Position numbers and translations under genes: made by a program. A stretch of 64,000 nucleotides of DNA from Anaerolineales bacterium (GTDB lineage: Bacteria > Chloroflexota > Anaerolineae > Anaerolineales > Villigracilaceae). This document shows, piece by piece, positions 49,316-58,230 of the stretch. A model generated the notes under the pieces. The model was not told the DNA's origin. It saw nothing but the letters and a program-made list of their open reading frames with translations, and ran no database searches. The stretch is taken from contig JABTUU010000002.1 of NCBI GenBank assembly GCA_015075275.1, forward strand, positions 1,226,841-1,290,840, given 5' to 3'. How positions within the stretch are numbered: the stretch's first letter is position 1; every line of letters begins with the position of its first letter.

Positions 49316-49657
49316 ATGGATCTAACCATAGCCGGAACGATTATCGGCATAATTGCTTTCCTCTATGGAGGGAGGAATATTGACAATCTTAGCCACCGTG
49401 AAAGCAAACTCCGTAAAGCAAGATTGTCCACTGAGTAAAGATGTAACTCTTATAGCGTACAAACCTTCTGTAATGATTACACAGACGCAACGCTGGCGAA
49501 AGATATTAAGCCGGGTTTATTGTTTGTTGGGCTTGACCTCGCCCTCATAGCAGCGACGCTTCTCTTGCAAAAATTTTCTTCATCCTCTATAACTGGTTTT
49601 GTATTTCAAATCTCCCTGGCGTTAGTAGAAATATGGTTGATAGAATCTATCTTCTGA
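49316..49657 (+). pseudogene. Small membrane protein frame with one in-frame TAA
   Basis: From ATG 49316 (AAGGG upstream) 40 codons encode a membrane helix and a basic segment ('MDLTIAGTIIGIIAFLYGG', then 'NIDNLSHRESKLRKARL') and end in TAA at 49436. The same frame then stays open for 72 more codons with two further hydrophobic helices ('PGLLFVGLDLALIAATLLLQ' and 'ITGFVFQISLALVEIWLI') up to TGA at 49657. This is most simply a 113-residue, three-helix protein broken by a single nonsense change, or a 40-residue protein. No family is recognised. Confidence 0.4.
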
Positions 49658-49741
49658 TGAGCGATACAGGAACAATAATTTAAGCGCGGCAAATATTTTA
49701 TCCATGTCTGTTTTATAATTCGGGGGCATTTTAAACGACCT

Positions 49742-51760
49742 ATGTCCCTCATCACTGTCTCCTCTCTCTCCAAATCCTTCGGCGCGGAAGACTTATTCTC
49801 CGGCGTTTCGTTTTCTATTGCGAAAGGCGCGCGGCTCGCTGTCGTTGGACCCAATGGAATTGGCAAGACGACGCTGCTGCGTATTCTCACTGGGCAAGAG
49901 GAACCGTCGAGCGGAACTGTCACGCGGGCAAGAAGTTTGCGCGTCGGCTATCTCTCGCAGGAAGCGGACTTTGAATTGACAGGCTCGCTCTGGGACGTTT
50001 GCCTTGAACCGTTCGCTGAGTTAATGCGCATGGAAGGCGAGCTGAAGAAACTTGAACAAGAGATGTCAGACTCGAAAACAAGAGAGCAGGCGCTGGCTGA
50101 GTATGGAAGCGCGCAACATGAGTTTGAACAGCGCGGCGGATATTTCTACCCAACACGCATTGAACAGGTATTGACGGGTCTTGGGTTTAATCAATCTGAT
50201 TTTCACATGCCGCTCGATCAATTGTCTGGCGGACAGCGCACGCGCGCGCATCTCGCGCGTTTGCTATTGTCGGGTCCCGACCTATTGTTGCTCGATGAGC
50301 CGACCAACCATCTCGACATTAAAGCCGTGGAATGGCTTGAAGGATATCTTGCGCAGTGGGATGGCGCGGCGATCATTGTTTCGCATGATCGTTATTTTCT
50401 GGATCGCGTTTGCAACACGCTGCTTGAGATGGCGGTCAGCGGCTCCGAATTTTATCGCGGCAATTACACAATCTACTTGAATGAGCGCGAGATCCGTTGG
50501 GCGCATCGCTTTGAGATTTTTGAGAGCGAGAAAGAAAAGCTTCTCAAAGAACTGGAATATATCAAGAAGAATATTGCAGGGCAGAATACGCTGCAAGCCA
50601 AAGGCAAACTTAAGCGACTCACGCGTATGGTGCAAGCCATCGAGCAGGCGGGCATTGAAGCGGTCAATGCGAATTGGTCGCAGTTGGGCATTGAAACGAC
50701 GCAGTCGCCTTTTAGTGTGGAAGAGGCTGAACGCCGCGTACGCGCGCTTCGTCCGCCGCAACGCGTTTCGCCCGACTTGCATTTGCATCTGCGTTCAACG
50801 TATCGTTCAGGCGATCTTGTCATCAATACAAAGGATTTGAAGGTGGGGTATCGCGCTGAAAACGACTCGCCTGAGAAATCTTTATTTGCCGCGCCCGATA
50901 TCGAGTTGCGAAGGCTCGATTGCGCGGCGTTAATCGGGCCGAACGGCGCGGGGAAATCCACGTTCCTTAAAACGATCCTTGGCTTACTCGCTCCTTTGGC
51001 TGGCGAGGTTATTTTAGGAGCGAGTTTGCACGTTGGGTATTTTGCGCAGGCGCATGAGGGACTTGACCTTGAAAAGACTGTCCTTGACGAAGTCCTTGCG
51101 GCGTCGGGCATGTTGCCTTATCAGGCGCGCGATTATCTCGGTAAATATCTTTTCTCCGGCGATGACGTCTTTAAGCGCGTCGCTATGCTGTCAGGCGGCG
51201 AACGCGGACGGCTAGCGTTAGCAAAACTCGCTTTGCAAGACACGAACCTGTTGCTGCTCGATGAGCCGACGAATCATCTCGATATTCCTTCGCAAGAGAT
51301 TCTGCAGTCAGTGCTGGATTCATATAAAGGCACAATTCTGCTGGTTTCGCACGATCGTTATCTGGTAGATGCGCTCGCTACCCAAATTTGGGAGATCGAC
51401 CCCGACGAGTCTGCGATGAGAATATTTAAAGGGACGTATTCGCAGATGAAGGAGGAAAGAAAGAAAGAGGAAGAGCGAAAAATCGCGCAACAATCTCCGC
51501 TCTCTAATTCTCCAACCTCCAATTCTCAACCTCGCAAATCGAAAAATGCGTCAACGAAAGAGGAAAGAAGGAAGATCGCCAAATTGCAAGAAATCGAAAA
51601 CGCCATTGCTGAGCTCGAGGCGACGCTGGCGAATCTAGGCTCGCAGTTGGAGAGTCCGTTTGTGAAGCCCGAAGAAGCGGGGAAGTTGGGCGTTGAATAT
51701 GGGCGCGTGCAACGCGAGATGGATCTGAAATTAAACGAGTGGGAACGCCTGCAAAATTGA
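49742..51760 (+). CDS. ABC-F ATPase (Uup/EttA/ribosome-protection type)
   Basis: This 672-residue soluble double-ABC protein lacks membrane segments. Domain 1 has 'GPNGIGKTT', 'LSGGQRTRAHLARLLL' and 'LLLLDEPTNHLDI'. The ~75-residue linker is a charged helical hairpin ('FEIFESEKEKLLKELEYIKKNI' in parts). Domain 2 has 'GPNGAGKST', 'LSGGERGRLALAKLAL' and 'DEPTNHLDI'. The C-terminal ~90 residues form a coiled coil after a Ser/Asn/Pro-rich hinge. ABC-F proteins act at the ribosomal E site to relieve stalling or antibiotic block. The particular subfamily cannot be set by eye. Confidence 0.92.
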   Translation: MSLITVSSLSKSFGAEDLFSGVSFSIAKGARLAVVGPNGIGKTTLLRILTGQEEPSSGTVTRARSLRVGYLSQEADFELTGSLWDVCLEPFAELMRMEGELKKLEQEMSDSKTREQALAEYGSAQHEFEQRGGYFYPTRIEQVLTGLGFNQSDFHMPLDQLSGGQRTRAHLARLLLSGPDLLLLDEPTNHLDIKAVEWLEGYLAQWDGAAIIVSHDRYFLDRVCNTLLEMAVSGSEFYRGNYTIYLNEREIRWAHRFEIFESEKEKLLKELEYIKKNIAGQNTLQAKGKLKRLTRMVQAIEQAGIEAVNANWSQLGIETTQSPFSVEEAERRVRALRPPQRVSPDLHLHLRSTYRSGDLVINTKDLKVGYRAENDSPEKSLFAAPDIELRRLDCAALIGPNGAGKSTFLKTILGLLAPLAGEVILGASLHVGYFAQAHEGLDLEKTVLDEVLAASGMLPYQARDYLGKYLFSGDDVFKRVAMLSGGERGRLALAKLALQDTNLLLLDEPTNHLDIPSQEILQSVLDSYKGTILLVSHDRYLVDALATQIWEIDPDESAMRIFKGTYSQMKEERKKEEERKIAQQSPLSNSPTSNSQPRKSKNASTKEERRKIAKLQEIENAIAELEATLANLGSQLESPFVKPEEAGKLGVEYGRVQREMDLKLNEWERLQN

Positions 51761-51874
51761 CAATAGAGCGTTTACGCGTCTTTTAAGCAAACACGACAAC
51801 TATCGAATTCCGAAGCGGAAACGTAGGATGCGGCTGAGCGTTCCGTCCGAGAGCTCTTCTTTTGTTTCTGAGCC

Positions 51875-52561
51875 TTACAGAGAATAACTCTCGCCAGGTT
51901 TTAACACGACCGCCTTGGCGGCTGTCTCTTTCATTACACGTTGCGCCCAAGCGTCGGCGTCTTGGGCGATCAATTCCCAGGTGTTGTAGTGAATCGGGAT
52001 AACGGCTTTCGGTTGAAGGAACTTTACTGCTTGTAAGGCGTCGTCGGGTCCCATTGTAAAGTTATCGCCGATAGGCAACACCGCTAGGTCGAGCCCGGCT
52101 TCGCCGATTAATTTCATGTCGCTGAATAAGGCGGTATCCTGCGCGAAGTATAGTTTCTTTCCGTCGTTTGTCGTGATTAAAAATCCGCAGGGATTGCCGC
52201 CGTTTGAACCGTCGGGTAGGGCGGAACCGTGAAAAGCGAGCGTCAGTTTTAGATGACCAAATGGATGCCTGAATCCGCCGCCGTGTTGTTGACCGTGCGT
52301 TTTAGCGATGCCTTTGTCGTTGAACCAGCCGGCAATTTCGAAATTGCTGACGACCATAGCGCCGGTCCGTTTGGCGATCTCAACGCTGTCGCCGATATGA
52401 TCGCTGTGTCCGTGACTGACGAGAATGAAGTCCGCTTCAAGCGCTTCGGGGGCAATAGAGGCGGAAGGATTTCCGCTGAGGAATGGGTCAATCGCGACTT
52501 TGTATCCGCCGGTTTCAAGCCCTAGGGCGGCATGTCCGTACCAAGTGAGCGTAGTTGTCAT
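51875..52561 (-). CDS. UPF0173-type metal-dependent hydrolase
   Basis: This 228-residue metallo-beta-lactamase-fold protein starts at 52561 (AGGAG upstream). 'YGHAALGLET', the metal motif HGHSDH, 'QHGGGF' and 'GDNFTMGPDDA' plus 'IPIHYNTWE' match the UPF0173/YtkL family. Substrate is unknown. It is transcribed convergently with the ABC-F gene and divergently from the ion-channel gene. Confidence 0.9.
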   Translation of the reverse strand: MTTTLTWYGHAALGLETGGYKVAIDPFLSGNPSASIAPEALEADFILVSHGHSDHIGDSVEIAKRTGAMVVSNFEIAGWFNDKGIAKTHGQQHGGGFRHPFGHLKLTLAFHGSALPDGSNGGNPCGFLITTNDGKKLYFAQDTALFSDMKLIGEAGLDLAVLPIGDNFTMGPDDALQAVKFLQPKAVIPIHYNTWELIAQDADAWAQRVMKETAAKAVVLKPGESYSL

Positions 52562-52618
52562 AATAGCTCTCCTTTCTATTGTAAAGTATAGGCAAAATGG
52601 AATGGGTGTCAACCGTTG

Positions 52619-52648
52619 TTGGCAGCTTTTTGGAAAAGAATCTATAAT
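52619..52648 (+). promoter_or_regulatory. Promoter of the ion-channel gene
   Basis: -35 TTGGCA (52619-52624), 18-base spacer, -10 TATAAT (52643-52648), 22 bases before the ATG at 52671, giving a very short leader that still contains GGAGG. Confidence 0.65.
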
Positions 52649-52670
52649 GGGGCATTCCGATGGAGGTTGT

Positions 52671-54575
52671 ATGAAGCCGTCAATAGGTCAACGACTTAGA
52701 TATCAATTCGATAATTGGATGTCGTATGGCGTGTCTGCCATGATGATTATGCTGTTGGCAGCGTCGGCGTTCATTGTAGTTTGCGCGGGCGCGTTGATCT
52801 CGCTGGTCGGAATTACGCAGGAAGGCAGCGCTGAACGCCTTTCTTTTTTTGAAGCCGCGTGGGAAAGTTTAATGCGCACGCTTGATGCGGGCACAATGGG
52901 CGGCGATACGGGCGCAGGCTTTCGCTTTGTGATGTTTGGCGTTACGCTGGGCGGCATCTTCATTGTCAGCGCGTTAATCGGCGTATTGAACAACGCCATT
53001 GAGGGGAAAATGGAACGCTTGCGTAAGGGACGTTCGCTGGCGCTCGAATCGAATCATACGGTAATTCTCGGCTGGTCGCCGCAAGTGTTTACTATCTTAA
53101 ATGAATTAATGGCCGCTAACGAGAATCGCCGCAAGGCGCGCATTGTTGTGCTGGCAGATAAGGATAAGGCGGAAATGGACGATGAGATTCGCGAACGAGT
53201 GACGACTCGCGGATCTACGCGCGTGATCAGCCGCAGCGGAAGTCCGATTGACCCGAACGATTTGGAGATAGTCAGCCCGCACACGGCGAAATCCATTATC
53301 ATCTTGCCGGCTGAGAGTGAAGGATCGGATACCGAAGCGATCAAGACTGCATTGGCGGTCACGAACAGCCCTAATCGCCGCGCTGAGCCGTATCATATCG
53401 TTACGCAGATCCGCCGCGCAAGAAGTTTAAATGCGTTGAGGTTGATCGGAGAAAAAGACAACATACAAGCCATTCAAACCGACGATCTGATCGCGCGGAT
53501 TGTGACGCAGACTTCGCGTCAGTCGGGGCTTTCGGTAGTGTATACCGAACTGATGAATTTTGACGGCGATGAGATTTACTTCAAATATGAATCTGCGCTT
53601 GAAGGTAAGACCTACGGCGAGGCGCTCCTTGCTTATGAAGATTCGTGCGCGATCGGCGTCCGTACGGCAAGCGGAGAGATTCTGCTTAACCCGTCAATAG
53701 ACTTACGCATCGAAAAGAACGACCGGATTGTTGCGCTCGCTGAAGATGAAAATGCAATCCGCTTCTCGGACCTCGGCGGGATTCGCGTTAATGAAGCGCA
53801 GATCCGCTCTGTTCGCAAGCCGTCGAAACCCAAGCCTGAACGCTGCTTGATTCTCGGCTGGAATCGCAGCGGCGCGATGATCGTGCGCGAACTCGATAAC
53901 TATACGTCGAAGGGCTCGCAGGCGACGATCGTTTCTGAAGATAATAGCGGCGTTAAGAAGCGGATTGAAGCGCGCAGCGGAAAATTGAAGAATCAAAAAA
54001 TAACGATGGTTGAAGGCGATACGACTGATCGCGCTTTGCTCGACAGCCTTGGCATTGAAGAATACGATCATGTTATCGTGTTGGCGAACGAAGGACTGGA
54101 CGCGCAAGCCGCCGATGCAAAGACGCTCTTAACTTTGCTGCATTTGCGCGACATCGCTGGAAAAGATGAAACCCCGTTTTCCATCGTCAGCGAGATGCGT
54201 GATTTGCGCAATCGCGAGCTTGCAAAATCCGCAAAAGTGGACGATTTTATCGTCAGCGAACATCTTATCAGTTTGATGATGGCACAGCTTTCTGAAGACG
54301 CTGAACTGTACGATATTTTCACGGAACTCTTCGATCCTGAAGGCGCGGAAGTGTACTTGAAACCTATCAGCGAGTATGTGACGCTCGGCGAAGCGGTTAA
54401 TTTCTATACAGTAGTGGAAGCGGCGAAAAAACGCAACGAGACGGCGATCGGATATCGTTTGATCTCGGAAGCGAAAGATGAGAGTAAATCGTACGGCGTG
54501 CATACCAACCCGAAGAAGTCGGAAACGACGATTTTCAGCGCTGGGGATAAAATTATCGTTTTTGCGGAAGACTGA
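52671..54575 (+). CDS. CASTOR/POLLUX-like ion channel with two RCK-type domains
   Basis: This 634-residue protein has two N-terminal hydrophobic helices (residues ~20-45 and ~80-105) around a loop with 'SLMRTLDAGTMGGDTG', which resembles the pore region of plant nuclear CASTOR/POLLUX/SYM8 channels. 'HTVILGWSPQVFTILNEL' at ~128 and 'RCLILGWNRSGAMIVREL' at ~390 are two Rossmann-type TrkA-N/RCK domains, each followed by regulatory lobes. Bacterial members probably pass cations under Ca or nucleotide control. The start is ATG 52671, with GGAGG 6 bases upstream. Confidence 0.85.
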   Translation: MKPSIGQRLRYQFDNWMSYGVSAMMIMLLAASAFIVVCAGALISLVGITQEGSAERLSFFEAAWESLMRTLDAGTMGGDTGAGFRFVMFGVTLGGIFIVSALIGVLNNAIEGKMERLRKGRSLALESNHTVILGWSPQVFTILNELMAANENRRKARIVVLADKDKAEMDDEIRERVTTRGSTRVISRSGSPIDPNDLEIVSPHTAKSIIILPAESEGSDTEAIKTALAVTNSPNRRAEPYHIVTQIRRARSLNALRLIGEKDNIQAIQTDDLIARIVTQTSRQSGLSVVYTELMNFDGDEIYFKYESALEGKTYGEALLAYEDSCAIGVRTASGEILLNPSIDLRIEKNDRIVALAEDENAIRFSDLGGIRVNEAQIRSVRKPSKPKPERCLILGWNRSGAMIVRELDNYTSKGSQATIVSEDNSGVKKRIEARSGKLKNQKITMVEGDTTDRALLDSLGIEEYDHVIVLANEGLDAQAADAKTLLTLLHLRDIAGKDETPFSIVSEMRDLRNRELAKSAKVDDFIVSEHLISLMMAQLSEDAELYDIFTELFDPEGAEVYLKPISEYVTLGEAVNFYTVVEAAKKRNETAIGYRLISEAKDESKSYGVHTNPKKSETTIFSAGDKIIVFAED

Positions 54576-54591
54576 TTGGAGCGAGACGATC

Positions 54592-55299
54592 TTATCTTTG
54601 TAATAGCGCGCGAATCAATTTTGCGTTCTCTATCGCGTACGGATGATCGCTATGTAAGCAAAGCGTATCTATTTGTACGCGCTTTCCGCCGAACAAAATT
54701 CCATGTTGAATTAATTCCAGCGTATGAGCCGCCGCCTCCGCCGGCGTTGCAATGATCGCGCCCGGCTTGTCGCGCGAGACTAGCGTTCCATCGGAATTGT
54801 AGCGGCGGTCTGCAAACCCTTCGTTGACAACCTGCAAGCCGGCTTCGACTCCCGCCTCGATCAATTTTGAGCCTGCCAGCCCAACCAAAATCAATTTAGC
54901 GTTGAAGCGCTTCACCGTTTGCGCGATCGCTTTCGCCAGCGGATAGGCTTTTGCTGCCTGATTGTATAGCGCACCATGCGGCTTGACGTGGATCAATCTT
55001 ACGCCTTCGGCTTCTGCAATTTCGTTTAACACGGCGACCTGTTCGAGAATCAACGCTTCGACCGCTGTCATCGGAGACAACGCTTGTTCGCGTCGTCCAA
55101 AGCCTTCAAGGTCGCGCCAACTTGGGTGCGCGCCTACGTTAACGCTGTATCGTTTCGCCAAGCGGACGGTTTCACGCATTGTCTTTTTATCTCCCGCATG
55201 ATACCCGCACGCGATATTGGCGGATGTAATGAACGGCATGATAGACGCGTCATCGCCAATGTTTTCGCCCATATCGCAATTGAGGTCAATCATGCCCAT
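54592..55299 (-). CDS. pxpA: 5-oxoprolinase subunit A (LamB/YcsF)
   Basis: This 235-residue protein begins with the family signature 'IDLNCDMGE' and continues with 'SANIACGYHAGD', 'VGAHPSWRD', 'VKPHGALYN' and 'EGFADRRYNSDGTLVSR'. PxpA works with PxpB and PxpC to hydrolyse 5-oxoproline to glutamate using ATP. Its start overlaps the end of pxpC. It is the last gene of the rlmD-pxpB-pxpC-pxpA operon. Glutamate from here could feed ProC's pathway, but the genes are not linked. Confidence 0.95.
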   Translation of the reverse strand: MGMIDLNCDMGENIGDDASIMPFITSANIACGYHAGDKKTMRETVRLAKRYSVNVGAHPSWRDLEGFGRREQALSPMTAVEALILEQVAVLNEIAEAEGVRLIHVKPHGALYNQAAKAYPLAKAIAQTVKRFNAKLILVGLAGSKLIEAGVEAGLQVVNEGFADRRYNSDGTLVSRDKPGAIIATPAEAAAHTLELIQHGILFGGKRVQIDTLCLHSDHPYAIENAKLIRALLQR

Positions 55300-56240
55300 C
55301 TCCGCGCAAGCGCCTCTAAGGCGGCTATTTGATCGCGATATTTCTTCTGCGCTTTTTCCACTGTCGTTTCTCGAAATCGAATTGCGCTTTTATTTGGGAC
55401 GCATTGTGCGAGCAGCGGCAGATCTGCGCTGGCGACGGTTCCGATCTTGGGGTAGCCGCCCGTAGTGGGAGCGTCTGCCATCATCACGATGGGTTGCCCG
55501 TTTTGTGGAACTTGGATCGCGCCCATTGTCATTCCTTCAGAGATCAATTCCTTTTTTTCGTTGCGCGTTAAAGCGCTGCCTTCTAATCGGTAGCCCATGC
55601 GATCGGAGGTTGGATGTATGACGTATGTTTGCGACATCAGCATGGCGATATTTTCAGGGGTGAAATATTCTTCTTGCGGACCGAGAATCACGTCGAGGAC
55701 TAGGCGATCGCTGTAAGCTGGCAGCGCCGATACTGGCGCGATTCGCGCGGCGAGATCGCTCCGGGCGCGCGAAGGCTGAGCGGCTTCCAATACGTCGCCG
55801 ACTTGTAAGCGTCTGCCGTTGAGTCCTCCGAAGCGCGCGCTCAGGTTGGTCGAAGCCGAACCAAGTATCGAGTCGGTTTGAACGCTGCCGAGGAGGGCGA
55901 GATACGCCCACATGCCGGAGTCCAATTTATCGAGTCGTATTGTCCAGCCGGCGCGGACGTAGTATGAGCCCCATAACGGGAGATCCCAGAGATAGATCGA
56001 AAGAGCAAATCCCACACCGGCGACGGCGATAACGCAATCGCTTGTCGCGCGGAATACGGCGCTGCCCAGCCCGATTTCGATGGCGGCGGAATACGGCGCG
56101 TTGCCGATCAGGGCGTTTGCGGCGCGAAGTGCGAACGCGTCCATCGCTCCCGACGACGATACGCCGAATTTCTTCCAGCCTGCGCGCCCGGCGTCTTGAA
56201 TTGTGGCGAGACCGGCGAGTTCGATAATCTCAAGAGACAT
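55290..56240 (-). CDS. pxpC: 5-oxoprolinase subunit C (biotin-dependent carboxylase-like, KipA)
   Basis: This 316-residue protein shows 'GLATIQDAGRAGWKKFGVSSSGAMDAFALRAANALIGN'-type opening blocks, 'GPQEEYF', 'SDRMGYRLEG', 'SEGMTMGAIQVPQNGQPIVMMADAPTTGGYPKIG' in parts and a C-terminal 'IRFRETTVEKA'. It forms the catalytic complex with PxpB. It starts 25 bases after pxpB and overlaps pxpA by 10 bases. Confidence 0.94.
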   Translation of the reverse strand: MSLEIIELAGLATIQDAGRAGWKKFGVSSSGAMDAFALRAANALIGNAPYSAAIEIGLGSAVFRATSDCVIAVAGVGFALSIYLWDLPLWGSYYVRAGWTIRLDKLDSGMWAYLALLGSVQTDSILGSASTNLSARFGGLNGRRLQVGDVLEAAQPSRARSDLAARIAPVSALPAYSDRLVLDVILGPQEEYFTPENIAMLMSQTYVIHPTSDRMGYRLEGSALTRNEKKELISEGMTMGAIQVPQNGQPIVMMADAPTTGGYPKIGTVASADLPLLAQCVPNKSAIRFRETTVEKAQKKYRDQIAALEALARRWA

Positions 56241-56265
56241 TATTCAGGCGGGGCGCGCAGCCCGT

Positions 56266-56916
56266 TTACCTTTCTTCGAAAAACTTCACCTTATCGCCCG
56301 GTGAAAACAGGAATGGCGATTCAGACTTCGCGTCGAATATTGTTAACGGGGTCCAACCGATCAGCCGCCAGCCGCCGGGCGATTCGACGGAATAGATGCC
56401 CGTCTGCGAGCCGGCGATGGCGACCGTGCCTGCCGCGACGCGCGCGCGGGGCGTTTCAAGTCGCGGCATGACAAGGGCGTTATCGAGTTCGCCCATGTAA
56501 GGGTAGCCGGGCGTGAAGCCCATCATATAAACGGTGTATATTTTGGCGCTGTGGATACGGATTATATCCGCGACGCTGAGATGAAGATGGCGCGCGACCG
56601 TTTCGAGATCGATGCCATAGTCTCCGCCATAGCGCACGGGAATCTCTAGGAGGCGCGGCTTGTGCGAAGCAGGTTCGTCCGGTTGATCTATTTTTTCTTG
56701 TAAAATATTTTTGATCTGCGCGAAGGAGAGCATGAGCGGATCGTACTGTACGAGCACGGTTGTATAGGCGGGGACGGCTTCAATAAGACCGTTTACGGCT
56801 GAGGCTTCTATGCGTTTTGCCAGCGCGCGCACGCGCTGATTGACGCTGGGATGAATCGTCTCTCCTAACTGGATCAGAGCCGCCGAGTCGCCGAGAGGGA
56901 CGATGCTTGGTTTCAT
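56266..56916 (-). CDS. pxpB: 5-oxoprolinase subunit B (KipI-like)
   Basis: This 216-residue protein has 'PLGDSAALIQLGETI' at the start, 'AVPAYTTVLVQYDPL', then 'YMMGFTPGYPYMGELDNALVMPRLETPRARVAAGTVAIAG' in segments and 'GGWRLIGWTPL', diagnostic for PxpB/KipI. Its start overlaps the rlmD stop by 4 bp, so translation is coupled to an rRNA methyltransferase. Confidence 0.94.
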   Translation of the reverse strand: MKPSIVPLGDSAALIQLGETIHPSVNQRVRALAKRIEASAVNGLIEAVPAYTTVLVQYDPLMLSFAQIKNILQEKIDQPDEPASHKPRLLEIPVRYGGDYGIDLETVARHLHLSVADIIRIHSAKIYTVYMMGFTPGYPYMGELDNALVMPRLETPRARVAAGTVAIAGSQTGIYSVESPGGWRLIGWTPLTIFDAKSESPFLFSPGDKVKFFEER

Positions 56917-58154
56917 CGCTCGAACAGTGAAATGGACTCGATGTGATAGGTCTGCGGGAATAGATCGAACGGTGCAACCTCGTTAAGCGCGTAACCGTTT
57001 TGAATCAGCCGTGCTGCATCGCGCGCTAGCGTGGAAGGATCGCAGGAAACATAAGCGATTCGCTGCGGTTGTAATTGAACGAGCGCGTCTAAGGCGTGAC
57101 GTTCAACGCCCGCGCGCGGCGGGTCAACGATGACGTAGGGCGAAGCGCCGATTTGTCCGATCAGCGCGGGCAGAATTTCTTCCGCTGCGCCTTCATATAA
57201 TTCCACGTTGTCGAATTCATTCAGATTCACGATAAAATCTTCGCAAGCGGATGGAGAGGACTCGACGCCGATCACGCGTCCGCATTTTGGCGCGAAAAAT
57301 GCGCTGAAGAAACCGACGCCGCAGTACAGATCGAGCAATGTTGTGGACGCGGAGACGGGCAGGTAGGCGAGCAGGCATTCCGTCATCTTCTCTGCCATGA
57401 TCGTATTGACCTGAAAGAATGACGCGGCGGAAACTTTGAAGTCGCGATCGAGCGCGCGGATGACGATGTAGTCGTTGCCTGCGATGACAATAGAATTTTC
57501 CTGATACACATGCGCAACGGAAACGCCCGCCTCGATTTCCATTTCAGGCGGCTCAGGCGAGTCCGATTCGAGAACGAGCATTAAGTCGTCATCTCCTGCG
57601 CGCAATGATACGCGTTCGATGTTTGTCTCAGGCTCGAATTCAAGGCAGCGCCAGAAGCGATCAATGGCAGGTTCGGGGAGATGGCATTCGGCGATGGGGA
57701 TGACTTTGTTTGAGCCAGACGCTTGAAAGCCGAGCCGCCCATTGGTATGCAACGAGAATTGAATGTGATTGCGATAATTCCACGGGGTTGGACATGCGAC
57801 CATCGGTCGAACGGGCGGACGTTCAATCTTGCCGATTCGTTTAAGTTGATCGGTCAAAATTTCAGTTTTTACGGCGAGCTGTTTTTCGTAGGTAAGATGT
57901 TGATAATGACAACCGCCGCACTCGCCGAAATGTTTACAGCGAGGTTGAATCCTGTCGGCGGAAGATTCGAGGATTTGGACGATCTCTCCGCGCGCGAAGT
58001 TCTTTTTCTCTTCGATCAATCTGACGCGGACGCGTTCGCCTGCCGCTCCAAACGGGACGAAGACGGCGCGACCGTCGGGTAAGCGTCCCATGGCGTCGCC
58101 GCCGTAGATTAGCGTTTCAAGCGAGAGGTCAAAGAGAACGGAGTTCGCATCCAT
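56913..58154 (-). CDS. rlmD: 23S rRNA (uracil-C5) methyltransferase, RlmD/RumA type
   Basis: This 413-residue enzyme has an N-terminal TRAM domain (~1-65). The 4Fe-4S cysteines are C73, C79, C82 and C157, the SAM loop is 'LLDLYCGVGFFSA', 'FFQVN' supplies the Gln that reads uracil, and the catalytic Cys lies in 'YVSCDPSTLARD' with a downstream Glu in 'HIESISLF'. It methylates a uracil in 23S rRNA (or, in RlmCD-type enzymes, two). It is the first gene of the pxp operon. Confidence 0.9.
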   Translation of the reverse strand: MDANSVLFDLSLETLIYGGDAMGRLPDGRAVFVPFGAAGERVRVRLIEEKKNFARGEIVQILESSADRIQPRCKHFGECGGCHYQHLTYEKQLAVKTEILTDQLKRIGKIERPPVRPMVACPTPWNYRNHIQFSLHTNGRLGFQASGSNKVIPIAECHLPEPAIDRFWRCLEFEPETNIERVSLRAGDDDLMLVLESDSPEPPEMEIEAGVSVAHVYQENSIVIAGNDYIVIRALDRDFKVSAASFFQVNTIMAEKMTECLLAYLPVSASTTLLDLYCGVGFFSAFFAPKCGRVIGVESSPSACEDFIVNLNEFDNVELYEGAAEEILPALIGQIGASPYVIVDPPRAGVERHALDALVQLQPQRIAYVSCDPSTLARDAARLIQNGYALNEVAPFDLFPQTYHIESISLFER

Positions 58155-58174
58155 ATAACCCGATTATAAATAGA

Positions 58175-58206
58175 AAAGCCTGATAAGCGACAACTTATCA
58201 GGCTTT
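58175..58206 (-). terminator. Terminator between the aminotransferase and rlmD
   Basis: AAAGCCTGATAAG (58175-58187) pairs perfectly with 58194-58206 around a 6-base loop. On the minus strand the arm ends in CTTTTC, so it ends the aminotransferase transcript. Confidence 0.75.
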
Positions 58207-58230
58207 GATTTTGCGCTTGGGCGCTGGCGC

